From positions 54,311,455 through 54,375,454 of the forward strand of contig CM051517.1 in assembly GCA_028015205.1 (NCBI GenBank): DNA of 64,000 nt. Direction: 5' to 3'. The stretch is from Mytilisepta virgata. Taxonomy: Eukaryota; Mollusca; Bivalvia; Mytilida; Mytilidae. The notes beneath the pieces are model-generated. The model was not told the DNA's origin and ran no database searches. It saw nothing but the letters and a program-made list of their open reading frames with translations. Of the stretch, positions 58,441 to 64,000 are shown in pieces (the first letter of the stretch is position 1; every line of letters starts with the position of its first letter). The position numbers and the translations under genes are program-made.

Positions 58441-59746
58441 AGTCAGTTTGAATTGGTACAGACATTGCACACTGGTTGTGTGAAACCTTCCTTTTCTATC
58501 TTGGAATTCTGATGTATAAACATACTGTTAATTCAAATATTATTGACATCAATTTTCGTTGATTTTGAAAAAAAAAATATTTGTGGGTTCTTAGTTGGGT
58601 GATTTCAAATATCCAAGAAAAAAAATTAAACGAGAAAAGTTAAAATCGCCGGAATAGTGATTACAATCTAAAGATAAGCAAACTTTTTTATTATCCAACA
58701 GATGCACTTTGAAGTGTAGTCAACAACATTGTTACTCTAAGATTGATATATCATAACTACTGAACATTAGCTGCTTAATCAAAAGAGTATATTGCAATAA
58801 CGATCTTTCCTATCAAAGCTAGAAATATAGCCAAAGAAATAACTCATTAAATATATTAATTAAAAAATATAAGTAATAAAAGCCAAGTACAAATATCGTC
58901 TCAAATCTAACCGTAAATGAACACTTTACTACGAAATTTTTCTTTACCCGAAGTGGAGAACGATTAAAATATAGATATAACGCGAACATTGTTTCAAGAA
59001 TTTCTTTATTTTCAATAATTTATCTAAGCCCGTATTTGATCGGTCATTTTTTTAGTTCCTTAGAAAACTAGTACCATTCTTCCTTGTCAACATTGTTATT
59101 CACATTCCTTCATATGTCTGAATAACATAGTCACAAGGATCTTGAATTCTTACAAACGACCTTAAACGTCTTGATATTTCCTCGTAGTAAAAACGACTGA
59201 AACATATAAACCGTTGGGTTATTTCATTTGTGGATTTACGTGTCCACGAAATGTACGAAAACCGGTGTACAACAAATAATAAGTGTTCACAGTAGTATAA
59301 AAGTCAATCCAGTGTGATTACCGACAAATTTACCGCTTTCCAGAACTGCAAAATGGGCGCTATATAATTTATTTAACATGGTCAGACTTTGCTCGTTATA
59401 ACAAGCTAAGGCTGTCATAGCTGCTTGTTGGATAATGTCACTGTATTAAACGAAAGAAAAACGTCATCAAATTTAATATATAACGAGGTGCATGTGCAGT
59501 ATAAATAATTGGAACAACACACGAAACATTACTTTATAGAATCTAACGATTGTGTGGTGTAAATTATGAAAAAGGCTTATTACGTCAAAAAATCATTTTA
59601 AAAAAGGCCTTAATTAATCTTTTTTATTCGTCCAGGAAAACACAAAATATTTACAATTGTTTATAAATTCATATTTGTACAAAAGTTAAAAAATGATCTA
59701 CAAGGGGAAATTTTCAACAAGGGAATTGTATAATGCACTTGGAAAT
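58441..59746. other. Intergenic DNA, no gene seen
   Basis: AT-rich sequence without recognisable features. Confidence 0.5.
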
Positions 59747-59750
59747 TTAA

Positions 59751-60024
59751 GGTGGTACCCAACACCTTGACTAAAATAAATTTGGCTCGTTTAATTTTCA
59801 TAAATTGTTTTGGAAATATTTACTTTGACCTGTTGACATAAATGTTGATTTTTTTTAGTAAATAAAATTTCACATTTCACGGAAATAATTTCATTGAATA
59901 TATAGCAGTTTGGCAAACATCAATTTTGATAATAGAGAAGCTTAATTTCTCTTTACTTATTAAATTTGATGAAAACGCTCTGGTGATTTTTAAGAGTTAT
60001 CTCCCTATAGTGTTGGGTACCACC
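59751..60024. mobile_element. MITE with perfect TIRs bounded by TTAA
   Basis: TTAAGGTGGTACCCAACAC at 59747 is matched by its exact inverse complement ending at 60028. TTAA at both borders fits a piggyBac-type duplication; if the TIR is read as starting at AGGTGG, the duplication would be TA as in Tc1/mariner. The 274-bp interior is non-coding. Confidence 0.85.
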
Positions 60025-60028
60025 TTAA

Positions 60029-60770
60029 AAAAATCAAAATTTAAATTATTAGAATTATCCTAAAATTTTTAAAACCATTAGTTTAAATATTTTCCATGCA
60101 TTCGTGCATATTTCATGCTTTACAGGGATGCAATATTAATTGAATAAAATTTTATAGAAAGTGTCGTCTCCCTTTTACATTGAAAATTCTATATACGAAG
60201 ACGTGATTAAACAATTGTTTAGTTACGACCTAGCTCATTGCATCTGTCAACCAAAGGATTAGACAATTCGCATATACATTGTACTAAGGTACTAAAATTT
60301 TGAAAAATCCCTTCCGCAGGCTGAGGTTTACAGATAGTAACTTGCCCCGTTTTCTGGTTGCTTTTGCAGATTTATAAGGCAGATTAGGCAATATACAACA
60401 ATGGGTGTAAACAACACAACAGAAACTAAACGAAAGGATAAAATTTATGAAGTATGATTTAACATCACTATGATGTTATCCTACATATGTTACAAATAGT
60501 TTCTCAGTTCACCATTAGATTTGTTCAACTATTTCTCAGAATTTATCAAGATTTTATTTAACTACCACCACTGCAATATCATTACTGGTAGAGTGCAAGT
60601 CCTTGAGGGGAATATCCCCTTCAGATGATTCCGGTATAACGTTATTTTTATATTTTTTCAATTGATAAATTTTAAAAGTATACTTTTCACAAATTTGATC
60701 AATGAATTAAAAGTGCATTGGTGGTCAAATGTAAATAATTATTAACTAGGTAATCTTTTTAGTCTGCCAT
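60029..60770. other. Spacer upstream of TLR 4
   Basis: It includes a short dispersed-repeat piece (GTAGAGTGCAAGTCCTTGAGG near 60588). No gene is seen. Confidence 0.45.
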
Positions 60771-60771
60771 T

Positions 60772-60852
60772 AATTACCGGAAACTTTCAATAAAAGTATG
60801 TGGGCGGAAAAAAATATTATATTCACTATCCTACTAACAATTTGTTTTGCAG
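60772..60852 (+). promoter_or_regulatory. Conserved upstream block and splice acceptor of TLR 4
   Basis: AATTACCGGAAACTTTCAA (60772) matches the TLR 3 block. TTTGTTTTGCAG ends at 60852 and would start a 5'UTR exon 170 bp before the ATG. The aligned position before pseudogene 3 also has a good acceptor. No donor could be identified, so the intron is inferred. Confidence 0.45.
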
Positions 60853-61022
60853 AAAGAGTGTGATTCTGGGAAGTATACGACATAAAATAGAGATGATATT
60901 ATAAGATAAGTTTAAATAGAAAATATATACTACAACTTAAAAACATTTCCATTTATCGCGGAAATATGATATTCTGCCGGCATACTAATTAATTAGAGTT
61001 TGAACTTTAGTCATTTATAAAA

Positions 61023-63515
61023 ATGAATTATTTAGATGTCATAATATTAGTATATTTATGTTCTCTGAACGCTATATCAGAACGATGCAAAATAACGAGG
61101 TCAGGAACAGATATTCTGTCTGATTGCTCCTCAATGGGATTGACAAAAGTACCAAGAAATATACCGAAAAACACAACGATTTTGGATTTATCTGAGAACA
61201 ATTTGAACCTCATCAGGAATGTTTCATTCAACTGGCTTGCTAATGTACATACACTACGGTTACAATCATCTAGAATAACGTCGTTGGAAGTACATGCATT
61301 TCTTGGTCTAAATTCTCTTCAACATCTGAACCTCAATTCGAATTTTCTGGAAACTTCAGATAAATCATTTCCACCAGGATTATTAAGCCAAGTGCCAAAC
61401 CTACTTTTTTTAGATATTACAAACAATCAATTTGAAAAAAAGAAAAAATATCCAGACGAAACGTTAAAAGACTTGCGTAAACTTCAGACCCTGAGAATGA
61501 ATGGCATACTTGGGGCACAATTTGGATTAGGATTTCGTTCATTAACCAATCTTTCAAACTTATTTCTTTATCCGTGTTTTATAAAAGAACTATTGAATGA
61601 AACGTTTGTAAACTTCAGAGATTTACCCATCACAAGAATTCTATTGAGATGTCGTTTAAACAAGATTGAACCAGGAGCTCTACAACCAATGCAGTCGATA
61701 AAATATCTAGAAATACCTGGAAATAGGTTTTTGAGAATTTCAAATCTTTTAGTAATTTTAAGCACTTTGAAGGACAAAAACCTCAATGGCATATATTTTC
61801 AGGATAATTATGAAGAACGACATGGCCCTGACATTATTCGTAAACATGAGTTTTCATTTTTGGGTGCAGTATGCGTTAACGAAATAAATCTCCAAAATAA
61901 CCAGTTGAGTATTATTGAAAAGGGTTCAATAACAGGAATGAAATACAAAAACTGCTTAGAAAAACTGGATTTATCTAATAATAACATATACGGTGATATT
62001 GAGATCGTTTTTGAACTTTTCAAACTTACAAGTCTAAAGGAGCTTATCCTTTCGGATCAAGATCCAACCACAGCTTCTCGCTCTATTGTAGAGCACAGAG
62101 AGAATATTAACCGTATTATGTTGTCAAACAACTACTCAGTTTCGTATATGTATCGTCTACCACCAAAAATTGAGAGGATAATTGCCAATAACATCGCAAG
62201 TCATAGTACGCCTTTAATTAATTTAAATTTTACCTCTGGTAACAACGTCGTTTTTCTAGATTTAAGCTGGACACGTTTTAGCAGATGTGACGCTGTTCTA
62301 AATGGATTGAAAAATTTAGAGAATTTGAGTATATCGGGGTTTAACTGTAGTATTCTAAATCCTAATTTGATATCATCTTTTAAAAAATTACGCACATTAG
62401 AAAGCAAAAGCGCTTCCTTGGGTATAGGATTGCGAAAAGATACAAAAGGCGTGTTTCTGAAAGGTTTGAAGAATTTGGAGCAACTAGATCTTAGTGGAAA
62501 CGGTTTTAAGACATTGTATCCAGCTATGTTACAATCACAATACAATTCTCTAAAATCTATAATTTTAGCAGATAACGAATTAACTTCTTTACCATTTGAT
62601 TTATCTAAATTTTCGAAACTTGAAAAAATTGACCTCAGGAACAACAGAATAAATTATCTCAATGATGAGACCATTGAAAGGTTGGATACACTATCTACCA
62701 GAGTTGGTGTAAATTTTTATTTATATATTTTTGGAAATTCATTTCAGTGCAATTGCAAGTCGCTTCAATTTATCAAATGGTTGTTTCAAAACAACATCAT
62801 ATTGGACAGCGGTGGGAATTACTCATGCGTATATATTGACGGAAGTACGAAAAGCACGTTTTATGCTTTCAGAAATATTGATCAGTTAACAAAGGAATGC
62901 GTCTCGAAATTTTGGTTGATATTATCTGTCTGTGTCATGTTCCTGTTAATGATAATTATTGCTGGTGCCACTGTAATTTATAAATATAGAATAACTTTAC
63001 AGTATTGGTATCTGTATATTCGACGAAAGTACCGGATGTATTCAAAACTGGAAGATGACGGGACTGAATACAAATACAATGCCTTTATAGCATACCATAA
63101 TGACAATTACCAATGGGTATGTGGGCCCCTTTTAAACTACCTAGAAAGTGAGAAAAAACTAACTCTTTGTTTGCATGATCGTGACTTTGTGTTGGGAAAT
63201 CTGATTATAGATAATATTTTTGATGCTATCGCGCAAAGTAAAAAAGTTATACTCGTCATTAACAAAAGGTTTCTGGAAAGTAAATGGTGTGAATATGAAC
63301 TTGATTTATCGAGAATGCGCATGTCCAGAGAAAATAAGGAAATACTCATCGTTGTATTAATGGAAAAAATTCTGCCAAAAGAAATGCCAACATCATTGTT
63401 AAAAATCTGGAATAAAATAACTTGTCTAGAGGCTGATGAATATTCAGAATTGTTAGAAGAACCAAGATATCACAGTTTATTTTGGAAAAGACTGTACGAA
63501 TCAATCATGATGTAG
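61023..63515 (+). CDS. Toll-like receptor 4 of the cluster, intact, 830 aa
   Basis: A single coding exon. The signal peptide is MNYLDVIILVYLCSLNAIS, followed by LRRNT-like CKITRSGTDILSDCSS, about 19 LRRs, one LRRCT (QCNCKSLQFIKWLF), a membrane segment at about 630-653 and a TIR from about 682. Box 1 is YNAFIAY, box 2 is LCLHDRDFVLGN (Leu for Pro) and box 3 is FWKRLYESI. The C-terminal part differs most from TLR 1-3 (EADEYSELLEEPRYHS, one residue longer). It is the most distant intact member, about 19 kb from TLR 3, and is closest to pseudogene 2. The start is the shared ATAAAAATGAATTA context. Confidence 0.97.
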   Translation: MNYLDVIILVYLCSLNAISERCKITRSGTDILSDCSSMGLTKVPRNIPKNTTILDLSENNLNLIRNVSFNWLANVHTLRLQSSRITSLEVHAFLGLNSLQHLNLNSNFLETSDKSFPPGLLSQVPNLLFLDITNNQFEKKKKYPDETLKDLRKLQTLRMNGILGAQFGLGFRSLTNLSNLFLYPCFIKELLNETFVNFRDLPITRILLRCRLNKIEPGALQPMQSIKYLEIPGNRFLRISNLLVILSTLKDKNLNGIYFQDNYEERHGPDIIRKHEFSFLGAVCVNEINLQNNQLSIIEKGSITGMKYKNCLEKLDLSNNNIYGDIEIVFELFKLTSLKELILSDQDPTTASRSIVEHRENINRIMLSNNYSVSYMYRLPPKIERIIANNIASHSTPLINLNFTSGNNVVFLDLSWTRFSRCDAVLNGLKNLENLSISGFNCSILNPNLISSFKKLRTLESKSASLGIGLRKDTKGVFLKGLKNLEQLDLSGNGFKTLYPAMLQSQYNSLKSIILADNELTSLPFDLSKFSKLEKIDLRNNRINYLNDETIERLDTLSTRVGVNFYLYIFGNSFQCNCKSLQFIKWLFQNNIILDSGGNYSCVYIDGSTKSTFYAFRNIDQLTKECVSKFWLILSVCVMFLLMIIIAGATVIYKYRITLQYWYLYIRRKYRMYSKLEDDGTEYKYNAFIAYHNDNYQWVCGPLLNYLESEKKLTLCLHDRDFVLGNLIIDNIFDAIAQSKKVILVINKRFLESKWCEYELDLSRMRMSRENKEILIVVLMEKILPKEMPTSLLKIWNKITCLEADEYSELLEEPRYHSLFWKRLYESIMM

Positions 63516-64000
63516 TTGACGATTTTAAACTAGTCAAAGTTTCACTTCCTGCCAGTGGAAGTTTTACTATTTCATTTTGGCGATTAAGGTACAATACTAA
63601 AACAAAAGTAAATGCACTTGGACTAGTAAATCTTACATATGTTTACAAATGGATCAGACATGTTAAACAGATCTTAATATTCATTTCTATCCACTGTGAT
63701 TAAAAAAAATACCTGATTAAAAATATCTGCACTAAATTTTATTCTTCCTGTTATATAATTTGAATCATATTAATTTTCGATATTTATACAAATTAACCCT
63801 TTTTTCCAAAAAATAGACGAAAGGGGCAGATAATCCAAATTTACGTGTAAAACATCTTTCCGCCACAATAGATTTTACAGTGAAAATATGGGTGTGTGCT
63901 GTATTTAATCTCAGATTTGAACACTTTTACTTGTTATAAACTTAAACAAGTTTTGTTTTGAATAGTTAAAATATTTTTCTCTATGGTTATGAGTTTTTTA
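63516..64000. other. 3' flank of TLR 4
   Basis: It has no similarity to the 3' flanks of TLR 1-3 that I can see, and no clear AATAAA near the stop. A 73-codon frame crossing the end of TLR 4 in another frame is spurious. Confidence 0.5.

Noticed and set aside
1..64000. A wholly new defence or mobile system
   Set aside because: Apart from the TLR cluster and the EEP-fold gene, every structured region is explained by repeats or transposable-element remnants; I found no multi-gene system that is new.

Overview
The window looks like nuclear DNA of a marine bivalve, most likely a mussel-type mollusc. It is AT-rich, gene-poor and intron-bearing, and it carries tRNA-derived SINEs, non-LTR retroelement tails and many short inverted-repeat elements of the kind common in bivalve genomes. 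It also holds a lineage-expanded set of Toll-like receptors (TLRs). The species assignment is an inference from gene type and remembered repeat families; no search was run. There is no bacterial operon structure, CRISPR array, rRNA or free-standing tRNA gene.

Region 1-13.2 kb is mostly repeat wreckage. It has a small inverted-repeat element with a TAA target duplication (3553-3819), two 5'-truncated 3' ends of one non-LTR retrotransposon family (about 4.08-5.19 kb and 11.5-12.66 kb), and a large block of a TAGCTCACCTG-type dispersed repeat (5.67-8.37 kb) with a second copy at 10.0-10.4 kb. I see no host gene there.

Region 13.2-20.4 kb holds one spliced minus-strand gene. Four coding exons (18770-18075, 17221-17155, 15108-14741, 13336-13226) have GT/AG borders and matching phases and join to 413 codons. 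The product is a secreted endonuclease/exonuclease/phosphatase-fold (DNase I/sphingomyelinase-like) protein in which most expected catalytic residues are replaced, so it is probably a pseudoenzyme. One SINE with a perfect 13-bp target duplication sits in its first coding intron, and another lies in its last intron.

Region 21.0-22.76 kb is a 42-bp minisatellite of about 38 copies followed by a long (TA)n tract. The minisatellite reads through as open frames on both strands but is not a gene.

Region 23.7-63.5 kb is a plus-strand TLR cluster. It has four intact, single-coding-exon, single-cysteine-cluster TLRs (26482-28971, 34993-37482, 39617-42115, 61023-63515) and three pseudogenes (31735-32033, 50436-about 52190, 53183-about 54655). 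The first two intact genes lie in a direct tandem duplication of about 8 kb. Its right breakpoint falls inside the next TLR gene, leaving a truncated fragment at the junction and the intact parent at 39617. Each encodes a signal peptide, about 19 LRRs, an LRRCT, one membrane pass and a cytoplasmic TIR domain, so these are predicted innate immune sensors. The duplicate pair is identical in the TIR and differs almost only in the ectodomain. All four lack the usual BB-loop proline. A short block resembling AATTACCGGAAACGTTCACC recurs upstream of several members, and a probable 5'UTR splice acceptor lies between it and the start codon in three of them.
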